Assembly: GCA_002763895.1 (NCBI GenBank)
Contig: NSLH01000002.1
Span: forward strand, 86,714-150,713
Origin: [Chlorobium] sp. 445
Lineage (GTDB): Bacteria; Bacteroidota; Chlorobiia; Chlorobiales; Thermochlorobacteraceae
Length of the DNA: 64,000 nucleotides
Reading direction: 5' to 3'
Below, in pieces: positions 20,379 through 31,054 of this stretch (position 1 is the stretch's first letter; each line of letters starts with the position of its first letter). The notes beneath the pieces were generated by a model that was not told the origin of the DNA, did not search any database, and saw only the letters and a list, made by a program, of their open reading frames with translations. Position numbers and translations under genes: made by a program.

Positions 20379-23300
20379 ATGAAAAAGCTGTTACTACTTA
20401 CTGTGCTAATTATTTCCCCTCTGTCGCTGTATGCGCAAGGAAAGCTGCGGATTGGTTACTCGCCAATACAAAAAGGGACTTATTTTGAAAAAAGTTTCTT
20501 TACAGCGGACGGGAAGCTCCTGGTTAGCCTTACTAAATTGACTCTACAAGATAATTATTCACGGATTTACATTTGGGATGTTGAAAGTGGAAGGTTCTTG
20601 CTATCGCGCTCGACTGAGGACTTAGGCAACATGTATGAAGTTGCAGGCTTTATTCCTGATTACAAAAATGATTTATTATATCTTCAAGAGCGAGGTGGGG
20701 GAGTACGTGATAAGGCAATTAATATGAAAACGTTTGAAGTTGCTTCCTTGCCGAGCAATGTTAAAATAATTATAGAAGAATACAAAAGAAAAATTCCTGA
20801 GCCTTTAAAGCATCCTCATTCTGACAGTGTAAAATTAACTAAAGAATTATTGCAAGATGAGTATTATGTAAGCCATTTTGTTCCTTCGAGACCTATTGCT
20901 GTAGTAAGGAATCTTAATGCGGGCGTAAAGCTTTTTAATTATGAAAAAAAGACCACAATTGATGTTCCATTTAACTTTGCGACGAACACTGACGCTGACG
21001 AAATTCTATTTACTCCGGCGCAATCAATTGCAGTTGTAGATGTAGGGATAGGGCGAGTAGCATGGAATTGGGAAACGGGACAAGAATACTATTTGACGGT
21101 GCGCGAAGACCTTATAAGCTCGATAGAGGAATTAGAACAATTTAATCTTAATCATTATAATCTTTATTATGAACGTCCGGGTACAAAAGTCTATGATACT
21201 CGGTATATATTTGGCGAACCTCAAGCAGATATTTCTAGTGAATATGGAATTGCTATTGTACATAAATCTGGATCGGGAAATATCGGAATTTTTGATTTAA
21301 AGAGCTTAGAGTTGAAAGCTCTTTTGCGTCCAGAGGATTATCTTTTGAAGTTTAATAAAAAAGATGAGCCAATATTCTGCGAGATTACACATATAAGAGC
21401 TATTAATGAACAATTTTCTCTTGCTGTGCTACAGTATCGTATAAAAGTTTCTCAAGTTGATGGTGGTAAACCGCATACTTGCGAAATTGTAAAAATCAAT
21501 AATAAAACAGGAAAGATAGAAGGGCGACTGCTTTTGCCGAAAGATCCACGTATGGAAGCTTTTAAAGTTCCCTACTATAATATCCCTAATTTTCCAAAAT
21601 ACTACTTTGATTTAACGATGTCTAATGCTCCCTACTTTACTGTCTCTTTTCTGGGAGACAAAATACTGAAAATACCTAATACAATTTATATCATAGATGT
21701 AAGTTCGCTAAAAATAGCTAAGAAATTGTCAGGAGAGCTAATTACATTGGATTCATTATTATACTACTATGATGAAACGAATATCTACTTACTTAATCCA
21801 GAAACATCGCAACAGCAAATACTTTATACTGTACCAAAAGAAAGAAAATTAACTAAGGTTTCTATTTCTGATGACAGAAAAAGGATTGCTTATGCCTTCC
21901 CTTATGGAAAAAGTGATCCAAAAATTGGAATTTACGAGCCGCCCGACGCTTATGTAATTGCAGATATCCAGACAAAACAAGATTCTATCATTAAACCAGA
22001 ACCGGGAAAACTCTACGCCAGTAAGCTATGGCCATATATTTCCAAAAACAGTCAGGTTAGCTTTCTTGTGAAAGATCTCAGACTTATGAACGATCAATTG
22101 AAATACAGCTGGAATGCAAAAGAATATCTCGTATCATCAACTGAAAGTTCAGAAATTTACATTCGAAATTCCACTTCTTCGAAGTATACTGTTAGAAGTG
22201 ATTCTCGAGCATTAGGAACTACAAATAACGGAATCCAATTTCGTGGACCGCTTGTATTATGGTTTGGAAGAGATGGAAATTTGAAGTTTTATGACTTGGA
22301 AAACAGGTTTCTATATGATTTTATAGTGAACAGATATGCTGATCAATTTGTTATTGTTCGTGAAGATGGATACTATTGCGGCAGTACCGAAATGTTACGA
22401 AATTACTATATTATTGATGGATTTAAAACTTATGGATTAGAACAATATGATGCTTCACTGAATCGCCCTGACATCATATACAAAGCACTACCTTTTAGTC
22501 AAGCGACCTTCTTGTCTCTACTGGAGAAAATCGTTTCGGTGCGTCAAAAAATGCTTGCAGTTTCATCAACCTATAACATAACTCAGGTGGACGAGATTGT
22601 CGTACGTGAGCTAAATGTAAAAACTCAACCGAATGGCGACGTCGCTGAAATAACGGTTGCTCCAGCCGAGGGCTCAAATCCGCCAGTTCTGATTCACGCA
22701 TTTGCTGACGGCGTGCCAGTATTTGGCAAAAAAGGCTTAAAATTTCAGCCAAATACCGATAATAAAATGAATATATCAGTGCCACTATTATTTGGCAATA
22801 ACAAGATTGAAATCAGTGGTATTGATCGAAATGGAAATGAATCAAGACGACTCGAGTTTGTGGTTCGATCAGGTACTAAGCCAAAGAATGCAAAATTGAT
22901 TGGTATTCATATTGGTGTCTCTACATTCAAGGACTCTACTTTTAATTTAACTTATGCAGCAAAAGATGCTGAAGATCTTTCAAAACAATTTAACCTATCG
23001 GGCTATGAATCCGAGAAAATTGTGCTGACGAATGAACAAGTAACGACAGAAAATATATCTAAACTAAAACAAAAACTACTTGCGACCTCTGTTCATGATG
23101 TTGTTTTAATAAGTGTTGCAAGCCATGGTGTTCTAGACTCAACGCTAAACTATTATATTGCAACACATGATATGGATTTCATGAATTCGGCAGTTCGTGG
23201 TATTCCATATTCATTGTTCGAAGATTTATTGGATGGAATACCTGCTCGCAGAAAAGTCTTGTTAATTGATGCATGTAATAGCGGTGAAAATTTAAATGTT

Positions 23301-23715
23301 GAAGGGCTTTCAGAAAAAGAAAAAAAGTTTACAAAAAAATACAACTAAGCAAGGCGTGAGAGCGCGTGGTTTCAAAAAAGCTCAAGATGCATCTAGTTCC
23401 TTTACACAAAATAACGTGCGACGACTTTTTGAATTACTCTTCCCTGAAGTACGCAGAGGAACTGGAGCAATAGTTGTAAGTGCCTCTGGAGCGCAAGAAT
23501 TCGCTTTTGAAAGCGCTCAATGGAAAAATGGCGTCTTTACATATGCTGTACTTCAAGGTATTCAAACCATGCAAGCCGACTTAAATAAAGATAGAAAACT
23601 AATGATGCGCGAACTTAAAGAATATGTTTATCGTAAGGTTCAAGATTTGACTAACGGCATGCAAAATCCTACAAGCAGATTGGATAACATCCGTTTGGAT
23701 ATAGAAGTAAAATGA
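20379..23715 (+). CDS. Secreted beta-propeller protein with C-terminal caspase-like (C14) domain (one-base frameshift)
   Basis: The joined product is about 1,111 residues. A signal peptide (MKKLLLLTVLIISPLSLYAQ) precedes some 650 residues of WD40-like beta-propeller repeats (for example YSRIYIWDVESGRFLLS). An Ig-like segment (about 770-830) follows, then a caspase domain opening LIGIHIGVSTFKDSTFNLTYAAKDAEDLSKQF. The catalytic histidine is in LISVASHGVLD and the cysteine in KVLLIDACNSGE. The frame breaks at the A7 run 23333-23339; one fewer A continues with NTTKQGVRARGFKKAQDASSS and a C-terminal part containing VVSASGAQEFAFE. The gene is far more AT-rich than its neighbours, which suggests acquisition. 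Such proteins probably act as secreted or surface proteases; the target is unknown. Confidence 0.88.
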
Positions 23716-23877
23716 CAGATTGGCTTTCAGCGTGAAAAAAACTCCAAAAAGTTGCTTGTTACACAGAGACTTTGCTAGAAAAGTTTTAAATTAACGAAAA
23801 TAGGAAAGGAGGTTTAAGCGTTAGGAAGGCAACTGAAGTGCTTAAAAACAACATTAGCGAAAAGTAATAAGCAAGCA

Positions 23878-24642
23878 ATGAAAGAACAAACAAACTATGC
23901 AATACTGTCTTGTCAGGATTGCCTTAATGGTGCAGGTTTATCCTTTACATTTACAATGGCGTTTCAGCCAATTCTCGATGTAAAAGCAAATTCCGTGTTC
24001 GCGTATGAAGCGCTGGTACGTGGTGTAAATGGCGAAAGCGCAGCTAGCATTTTATCGCAAGTAAATGAAAACAACCGGTATCGCTTTGACCAAGCCATCC
24101 GTGTGAAAGCGATTGAGCTGGCAGCGCGCCTTGAGATGACAACACACCTGAGCATCAACTTTTTAGCAAATGCTGTCTATCGTGCAGAAACCTGTATTCG
24201 TGCTACGCTCGAGGCAGCAAAGCTCTATAACTTCCCGATTGAGCGCATCATCTTTGAAGTTACTGAGGGTGAAAGAATTGACGATAAAGCGCATCTAGCA
24301 AGTATCATCAAAGAATACAAGCGCCAAGGCTTCAAGACCGCAATTGACGATTTTGGCGCAGGCTATTCAGGCTTGAACTTACTGGCAGAGTTTCAGCCCG
24401 ACTTTATCAAACTCGACCTTGAATTGGTACGACACATCGACCAAGATAGAATCAAGCAAGCAATTCTGCATGGAATTATGACGGTCTGCAATGAAGTGGG
24501 GATTGAGATTATCGCTGAAGGCGTAGAAAGTCAAGCCGAGCATGAGTTTCTTGCGCTGTCAGGTATTCGCTATATGCAAGGCTTCTACTTTGCTAAACCA
24601 GACATTGAACGCTTGCCACAGCCGCAACTGTTGGAAAGATAG
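23878..24642 (+). CDS. EAL-domain cyclic-di-GMP phosphodiesterase
   Basis: 254 residues, essentially a stand-alone EAL domain. It begins with a short Cys-containing leader (SCQDC at 11-15), then the signature YEALVRG (E44), SINFLANA, FEVTEGE, the loop DDFGAGYSGLN, FIKLDLELV, IIAEGVES and the final QGFYFAKP. All of the usual metal- and substrate-binding positions appear intact, so hydrolysis of c-di-GMP is likely rather than mere binding. There is no GGDEF or sensory domain. A GGAGG at 23805 is too far from the ATG to be its ribosome-binding site. Confidence 0.92.
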   Translation: MKEQTNYAILSCQDCLNGAGLSFTFTMAFQPILDVKANSVFAYEALVRGVNGESAASILSQVNENNRYRFDQAIRVKAIELAARLEMTTHLSINFLANAVYRAETCIRATLEAAKLYNFPIERIIFEVTEGERIDDKAHLASIIKEYKRQGFKTAIDDFGAGYSGLNLLAEFQPDFIKLDLELVRHIDQDRIKQAILHGIMTVCNEVGIEIIAEGVESQAEHEFLALSGIRYMQGFYFAKPDIERLPQPQLLER

Positions 24643-24988
24643 TACCATGTCATGTGGCACATTGCCCGATGTTGCAAGACTGACTTCAAAGGAGAAAGCT
24701 GCTGCACCATCAGAGGCTTCGACGATAAAAAATGATGGAGATAGCGATGTTTGCCATCTGGTAGCGTGCGCCAACTTGCCCAATAAATGTTGGCTTGGGA
24801 CTTTTTTCTACGCTGGAACAGTAGAGTATTTGTAGGGGCAAGTCTGAATGCAGGACATTGCAAGTGCTTGTTAGCGATACTTGTGCAGAGCGAGTATGAA
24901 GTGTGAGGAGCAGAATATAAATTGCAGAAACAAGTGTAGTAACGCGCTTGTTTTCGTAGCGTTTTGACTGTCACACTCTGCATGCGTT
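24643..24988. other. 346-base interval between EAL and MerR genes; possible broken minus-strand secreted protein
   Basis: No confident gene. On the minus strand the ATG at 24983 opens MQSVTV. If one A is dropped just after (run complementary to 24963-24966), the frame continues KRYENKRVTTLVSAIYILLLTL, a signal-peptide-like stretch, and then PTFIGQVGARYQMANIAISIIF. A second indel in the T6 run near 24732-24737 would extend it as IVEASDGAAAFSFEVSLATSGN. Two corrections are needed and the end would overlap the EAL gene, so this is only a weak candidate. A different-frame 132-codon frame in the same place looks like a chance Cys/Ser-rich shadow. Confidence 0.25.
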
Positions 24989-25384
24989 ATGAAACCCTTT
25001 GAGGCAAAAAAACTTTATTATTCTATTGGTGAAGTCAGTAAGATTACCTCACTGCCAGCATATTTGCTGCGCCATTGGGAGAATGAATTTCCACAACTCT
25101 CGCCCTCGCGTAATGCCAAAGGTAATCGTGTCTATACCAACAAGGATATTGCGACCGTGCTAACTATCAAAAAGTTGATTTATGACGATGGTTACACAAT
25201 TGAAAAAGCACGTGAGATAATGCAAGGACAAGGCACGACAAACACAGCGCTCAAAGAAACAGACGAATTGCTTCGTCAGCGACAGGCGACACTCAAAGTT
25301 ACACACAAGCACAGCGACCAACGACGGCAGACACTGATGGAAATCCGCGCTGTGATAGAAGAACTGCTCGAGAAACTTGGGTAG
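24989..25384 (+). CDS. MerR-family transcriptional regulator
   Basis: 131 residues. The N-terminal 75 residues form a MerR-type winged helix: KLYYSIGEVSKITSLPAYLLRHWENEFPQLSPSRNAKGNRVYTNKDIATVLTIKKLIYDDGYTIEKAREIM. A Gln/Arg-rich coiled-coil tail follows (ELLRQRQATLKVTHKHSDQRRQTLMEIRAVIEELLEKL) for dimerisation. No metal-binding cysteines or separate effector domain are present, so it belongs to the short HspR/MlrA-like or single-domain group found in Bacteroidota/Chlorobi. The target is unknown; neighbours are an EAL gene upstream and the polyamine operon 285 bases downstream. Confidence 0.9.
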   Translation: MKPFEAKKLYYSIGEVSKITSLPAYLLRHWENEFPQLSPSRNAKGNRVYTNKDIATVLTIKKLIYDDGYTIEKAREIMQGQGTTNTALKETDELLRQRQATLKVTHKHSDQRRQTLMEIRAVIEELLEKLG

Positions 25385-25668
25385 TATCAGTGCATGGCGG
25401 AGAAGTGCTGTAAGTTTGTGAGGTGAGTGCTGGTGTGGCATCGTGTTTGTAGTGCACTGTTACGGCGTGCTGCAGAGAGACTGCAAAAGAGTAATTGCCT
25501 TGAAAGTAAGCGCAACTGAACCAGAGGTGCAAACCACGTGCGGCGCATGCAAGGGGTTCATACCTGCTGAAAGAAGCATAACTCAGTTGTTGGAAAATAA
25601 GGGCGCTTCTGCATCTTCATTGATGTCATAAGTATCTTTACACTGACGTATCAACAAAACAAAAAACA

Positions 25669-26791
25669 ATGAAGCGACTCAACACCTTTATCATTGTGCT
25701 CGGCATCATCGCTTTACTAAGCAGTTGTGGTGGTGGAAAAGCTGAAAAAGACAGTAAAGACAGCAAACCTGCTGCAAGTGCGCCCACTGATTTTGCTGGC
25801 AAGACCCTCAACATTCTTTGCTGGGAAGGCTATGCAGATGTGCTGTTTACCAAGCCCTTTGAAGAAAAATATGGCTGTAAAGTGAAAGGCACGTATTTTG
25901 GCTCTTCTGATGAGTTGATTTCCAAACTGACTGCTGGCGGCGGCGAAGTCTACGATATCGTCTCGCCCTCAGCGGATATGGCGCAAGCGCTCATTGAGCA
26001 AGATTTGGTGCAGACGATTGACCTGAAGAAAATTACGCACTACGACTCATTGGCTCCGAGATTGAGAGCAATGTAGGATGTGGTGAAAGATGGCAAGAGC
26101 TACGGTGTGCCGTTTACTTGGGGACCAGACTATCTTGTCTATAACGCAGATGAAGTCAAGGATCCTGACTCCTGGATGATTTTCTCTGACCGCAAATACA
26201 AAGGCAAAATTGCTCTGTGGGACGATATTTCCAGTCTCTATCTGGCTGGGATCTGGCTTGGTTTTGACAAGCCAGATAAAAGTGCACTCTATAACATGAG
26301 CGAGGAACAACTTGCAGCTGTCAAAGCCAAACTCTTGGAGCTCAAGCCGCAAGTGCGCAAGTTTTGGGTAACAGCGGGTGAGTTAGATAATCTGATGAAA
26401 AATTAAAGAAGTCGTAGCTGCAGTCGGCTGGCCCCTGACCCCTGCAACGCTCTCGAAAGAAGGCATGAATGTAAAAGGCATTGTGCCCAAAGAAGGGGCA
26501 ACAGGTTGGATTGATCGTCTGATGATTACGAAGACATCGCCAAATGTGGAACTGGCGCATCTGTGGATTGACTACATCACTCAGGCTGAGAACATGGCAA
26601 AGGTGGCGGAAGTAACAAATTATTCAGTAGCTAACCCCAGTGCCGCAAGATACCTTTCGCCTGAGAAACTTGAGCTAACGCAGATGAACAACACGGACTA
26701 CTATTTTGAGCGCATCAACTTCTGGCAGTATGTCAAAAACCGCAAGCGCTACAACGAGGTCTGGAACGAAGTCAAAGGCGGCATGCAATAA
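25669..26791 (+). pseudogene. potD: Spermidine/putrescine-binding lipoprotein PotD, with in-frame stop and frameshift
   Basis: The joined reading gives 373 residues. The lipoprotein signal MKRLNTFIIVLGIIALLSSC is followed by LNILCWEGYADVLFTKPFEEKYGCKVKGTYFGSSDELISKL, typical of PotD/PotF, with YGVPFTWGPDYLVYN and the C-terminal WIDRLMITKTSPNVELAHLWIDYI. Two lesions are seen: a TAG at 26074-26076 exactly in frame, where the next codons continue the conserved DVVKDGKSYGVP, and an extra T near 26404-26405 that breaks KNKEVVAAVGWPLTP. The periplasmic protein delivers polyamines to PotBCA. A nonsense change is not a typical homopolymer error, so real inactivation is possible. Confidence 0.88.
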
Positions 26792-26851
26792 ATTTAAGGC
26801 GTGGGGCAGCAGCATACTTTTCCTGCGGCCCTTTGTCATTCATTTTGCGTC

Positions 26852-27713
26852 ATGCAAAGACAACTGAATCCAAACTTTTTTACTGTTTCTGCCACTGGCA
26901 GTGTGGCTAACACTGTTTTTGATATTGCCCTACGTCAGGATATTGGTGCAAAGTTTTTACACGACCAATGACTTTGGGGTTTTGCAACCAGGCTTTAGCA
27001 TAGAATCTTACAAGCGCTTTTTTACCAAAGAACTTTACTACCTGACACTGCTTAAGACTTTCGGTTTAGCAGCAAGCGTTACGGTTGTGGGATTGCTGCT
27101 CAGCATCCCACTGGCGTATTACATTGCGTTCAAGGTTGAAAAATACAAGACCTTGCTATACACAATGATTATCTTGCCGCTCTGGGTCAGTTACATTGTG
27201 CGCGCGTATGCTTGGAAAGTCATTTTAGGCAAGGAAGGCTTGCTGAACTCATTTTTGATGTTCACTGGCATTGTAAGTGAGCCAATTAGCGCTTTGTTGT
27301 ATAGTGATTTGGCCGTCTTAATCGGAATGGTGCACATCTACACACCCTTTATTCTGATGCCTGTCTACACTGCCTTTGAGCAAATTCCAAAGTATCTGGT
27401 CGAAGCCTCAAAGGACTTAGGCGCATACCGCACAACCACGTTTTTTAGAGTGGTCTTACCGCTAAGTCTGCCGGGCATTATTGCAGGGGCAACCTTTGCA
27501 TTTGTGCTCTCGCTGGGTGATTTTCTGGCGCCAGCTTTGCTGGGAGGCTCAGAGACACTGTTCATTGCAAACATTTTCCAAAATATGTTTGGTACATCCA
27601 ACGATAAACCATTAGGCTCTGCAATTGGTATTGTCATGATTATAGTCGTCGCCGTGATCCTAGAAATATCATCGTGGGCTGAAAAGAAATTCTCATCGCT
27701 TCAATCTCAATGA
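26852..27713 (+). CDS. potB: Spermidine/putrescine ABC permease PotB (one-base frameshift at 5' end)
   Basis: The joined product is 286 residues. It starts at the ATG at 26852 (MQRQLNPNF) and, after removal of one T from the run 26876-26881, runs into LLFLPLAVWLTLFLILPYVRILVQSFYTT. Six membrane helices are apparent. The EAA-like cytoplasmic loop is EASKDLGAYRTTTFFRVVLPLSLPGIIAGATFAF, where the ATPase docks. The end ILEISSWAEKKFSSLQSQ is followed directly by potC. The later part of the frame is intact. Confidence 0.9.
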
Positions 27714-27714
27714 A

Positions 27715-28512
27715 ATGACACTACGATTTGATGTAATAAGCCTTGCAATTGCCTCATCAGCTTTTGCTGTGATAGGATTTATTTACTTTCCACTTTTAAC
27801 CGTCGTCATCTATTCGTTTAACATCGACAGCGTCAATGCATTCCCGATATGAGGCTTTTCACTCAAATGGTATGAACAAGCCTTTTCAAATGAATCACTG
27901 TTGCAAAGCCTGCAAGTCAGCATCATAATAGCGATAACAGCGACTGCCTCAGCCTTAGTGATAGGCACGATGGGCGCACTAGCCATGCACAAATATGATT
28001 TTCCCCTCAAACGCCTGTTTGAGAGAGTGATACTACTGCCAATTACCTTACCTGGAATTTTGACAGGCGTGGCAATGCTATCATTTTTCCCGCTGATTGG
28101 TGTCAAACTCTCGCTTACTGCAGTGGTCATAGGCCATACTACCTTCTTAATCAGTATCGTGCTGACGCAGGTGTTGGCACGGCTAAAACGGCTGGATCCG
28201 TTTTTGGAAGAAGCCGCTGCTGATTTGGGCTCAAACCGCTGGCAAGCCTTCTGGAAAGTGGTGTTCCCTAACATTAGAACGTCTTTGATTGGGGCAGCAC
28301 TGTTAGCCTTTACACTCTCGATCGATGAGATTCCAGTGACCTTTTTCTTGATAGCTCGGGAAAATACCTTGCCTATAGAGATTTACACCATGATGCGCCG
28401 CGGCATTACGCCTGAAGTAAACGCAATTGCAACTGTGATATTTGGCATTTCTTTGCTGACATTGATCCTTTCGGTCAAACTCGGAGAACGACAAGCCTCA
28501 ACGATAGTATGA
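27715..28512 (+). pseudogene. potC: Spermidine/putrescine ABC permease PotC with an in-frame TGA
   Basis: 265 codons from the ATG at 27715, the expected PotC length. The frame is whole except for a TGA at 27850-27852 within FPI-stop-GFSLKWYEQAF. PotC proteins usually have tryptophan or a similar residue before the G-x-(S/T)-L-x-W-Y motif, so TGG to TGA is the simplest explanation. The rest has six helices and the EAA loop EEAAADLGSNRWQAFWKVVFPNIRTSLIGAALLAF. The stop TGA overlaps the potA ATG (ATGA). A change to a stop is harder to blame on homopolymer error than the indels elsewhere. Confidence 0.88.
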
Positions 28513-29543
28513 GCCTGAAACTGGTCAATATCACCAAATCGTTTGGGAAACATGTGGTAATCCCTAACTTAAACTTAGAAATTCTTGACGGAGAGTTCAT
28601 CACGCTCTTAGGTCCGAGTGGCTGCGGCAAAACGACACTGCTACGCATGATTGCAGGCTTTGAACTACCCAGCGCTGGCACCATTTTACTAGATGGAGAA
28701 GATATCACGCGCTTGCCGCCTTATCGGCGCAATGTCAATACAGTCTTTCAAAACTACGCACTGTTTCCGCATCTCAATGTCTTTGAAAACGTAGCTTACG
28801 GGCTTGAGCAAAAAGGTATCAAGGGTCAAGAGCTAAAAAATCAGGTGATGCAAATACTGGAGCGCGTCCAAATGGCTGATTTTGCCCAGCGTAAGCCTCG
28901 AGAACTTTCAGGCGGGCAGCAGCAGCGTGTTGCCCTAGCGCGCGCAATAGTCAACAAGCCCAAAGCGTTACTGCTCGATGAGCCACTTGGTGCCCTTGAC
29001 TTGAAGCTCCGCAAACAGATGCAAAACGAACTCAAACAGCTGCACCGCGACTTAGGCATGACATTTCTCTTTGTAACACACGATCAAGAAGAGGCGCTCA
29101 CGATGTCGGACCGCATTGCTGTAATGAACAAAGGAGTCATCGAGCAACTCTCTGACCCGCAAACACTCTATGACCATCCCAAAACCAAATTCGTGGCTGA
29201 TTTTATTGGTGAGAACAACACCTTAATTGGGGAAGTACATGATGGGGTCTTCAAAGGCAAAGGCTTTGAGATCCCAGCTCAAACAGAGGTTCGTGGCAAA
29301 GCCATGTTATTTATTCGTCCCGAGTACATCTTCTTCAACTTGCGCACGCCAGAAGGGATTAAGGTGAAAATCGCAGAAAAAACCTTTCTCGGAAGCCTGT
29401 GGCGAATTCGCTGTGAGACTTTAGGACATGAGTGGGTTGATGTCACGATTAAACCTGATGAAATTGAAAAGCTCAGCGATTTGCACGAAAGTTATATCGT
29501 CTGGAAAAAAGAAAAAGCGAATATCATTCACTACTCGACATGA
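28509..29543 (+). CDS. potA: Spermidine/putrescine ABC transporter ATPase PotA
   Basis: 344 residues, intact. Walker [11 protein letters not shown]-loop [14 protein letters not shown], signature [19 protein letters not shown], Walker [17 protein letters not shown]-loop [15 protein letters not shown]. The C-terminal 110 residues form the TOBE-type regulatory domain ([16 protein letters not shown]). It overlaps potC by four bases and the aldehyde dehydrogenase gene by four bases, so potD-B-C-A and the catabolic genes appear to be one operon. This is the only undamaged gene of the six in the locus. Confidence 0.96.
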   Translation: MSLKLVNITKSFGKHVVIPNLNLEILDGEFITLLGPSGCGKTTLLRMIAGFELPSAGTILLDGEDITRLPPYRRNVNTVFQNYALFPHLNVFENVAYGLEQKGIKGQELKNQVMQILERVQMADFAQRKPRELSGGQQQRVALARAIVNKPKALLLDEPLGALDLKLRKQMQNELKQLHRDLGMTFLFVTHDQEEALTMSDRIAVMNKGVIEQLSDPQTLYDHPKTKFVADFIGENNTLIGEVHDGVFKGKGFEIPAQTEVRGKAMLFIRPEYIFFNLRTPEGIKVKIAEKTFLGSLWRIRCETLGHEWVDVTIKPDEIEKLSDLHESYIVWKKEKANIIHYST

Positions 29544-31016
29544 AACACTATCAAATGTATATCAACGGAGAGTGGGTCAATGCTGCCGATGCAGGAACGC
29601 GCAAAATTATTGATCCTGCAACAAGTGAAGTCATTGCTACCGTGCCAGAAGCAACAGCAGCCGATGTCGACAAAGCCGTCAAAGCTGCTCGTCAGGCTTT
29701 TGACCATACCAACTGGGGGGCAGCGACAATGCCATCAATCGCGCTAAACTGCTGAATATGTTGGCTAATAAGCTACGTGAACATGCCAGTTTCTTTGCAG
29801 AACTCGATACGCGCAACTGCGGCAAACCACTTGTTGAATCAGAAATTGATGTGGCAGACTCTGCCAATTGCTTCGAGTACTACGCTGGTCTTGCTACAAA
29901 AATTATGGGCGAAACCGTCGCTGTGCCCGCAAATATGCAGAGCATGGTTTTGCGAGAACCTGTTGGGGTTTGCGCTCAAATTATTCCATGGAACTACCCG
30001 CTGCTGATGGCGACATGGAAAGTGGCGCCAGCTTTAGCGGCAGGGTGCACTGTGGTCTTAAAGCCCTCTGAACTGACACCACTTTCTGCACTTGAACTGG
30101 CAAAGTTAGCCCAAGAAGTGGGGATACCAGCAGGCGTGCTCAATGTCATCACAGGGGTCGGAGAAACCGCTGGTGCCGCCTTGGTCAATCACCCCGAAAT
30201 TGACAAAATTGCTTTCACAGGCGGCACAGACACTGGCATGAAAATTATGGCTGCTGCCGCAAAAGGCATCAAGAAGGTAACGCTGGAACTTGGTGGTAAG
30301 AATCCTGCCATTGTTTTTGCTGACGCCGATTTGAACAAAGCCATCGAGTGGATTGCCTTTGCAGGCTTTGCCAATCAAGGTGAAGTCTGCTCCGCTGGGT
30401 CGCGAATTCTGGTAGAGCGACCGATTTACAACGAGGTAATTGAAAAAGTCAAAAAAATTGCGCAGAGCATCAAACTTGGACACGGCACAGACAAGCACGT
30501 CAAAATGGGACCAGTGGTGTCCAAAGAACAGTATGACAAGGTGATGCACTACATCAAAAAAGCGATTGAAGAAGGCGATAAGCTCGTTTGCGGTGGCAAA
30601 CATCCAGAGGGAGCGCAATACCAAAAGGGGCTATTTATTGAACCGACAATTTTTGCCGATGTGCAGCCAAATCATACCCTCTTTCGTGAGGAAGTGTTCG
30701 GTCCAGTGATGTCTTTTACCCCTTTTGATAGCGAAGAAGAAGCGGTGGCGCTGGCAAATCAAACTGAGTATGGACTGGCGGCAGGAATTTTCACGGAAAA
30801 CATTGCGCGTGCTCACCGTGTGATGAAACAAATTCGAGCTGGGATTGTTTGGGTAAATTGCTACCATCGACCTTCAACGAACTGCCTTGGGGAGGGTTCA
30901 AAAAATCAGGCATCGGGCGCGAGCTGGGCAAATATGGTCTGGACGCTTACTTAGAAACTAAACAGGTCAGTATCAACCTCGACTCGGGCAAACTCGGCTG
31001 GTATGAAACCACCTAA
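29540..31016 (+). CDS. Aldehyde dehydrogenase, probably gamma-aminobutyraldehyde type (two frameshifts)
   Basis: The joined product is 492 residues. It starts [31 protein letters not shown] missing base near 29727-29730 breaks WGAAT(N)[18 protein letters not shown], and a missing C near 30872-30873 breaks [23 protein letters not shown]. Between them are the cofactor segment [23 protein letters not shown], the FTGGTDTG turn, the catalytic glutamate in TLELGGKNP and the catalytic cysteine in [11 protein letters not shown]. Overlap with potA and an aminotransferase next door point to oxidation of aminobutyraldehyde from putrescine to GABA. Other omega-amino aldehydes are possible. Gene symbol left open because patD, puuC and gabD cannot be separated by eye. 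Confidence 0.88.
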
Positions 31017-31054
31017 CTAATTAGCTTTCAACTATTTGCAAAACATTAGAAACT

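Noticed and set aside
24585..24983. 132-codon minus-strand frame
   Set aside because: Cys/Ser-rich, overlaps the EAL gene and has no recognisable domain; a broken frame of a different reading is at best the real candidate.
25443..25631. 62-codon frame with CxxC before potD
   Set aside because: No ribosome-binding site, atypical composition, no recognisable fold. Treated as chance in the potD upstream region.
27850..27852. TGA in potC read as tryptophan (alternative genetic code)
   Set aside because: TGA serves as the normal stop of many genes here, including potB, potC itself and xerD, and the TAG in potD would need a different rule. A lesion or sequence error fits better.
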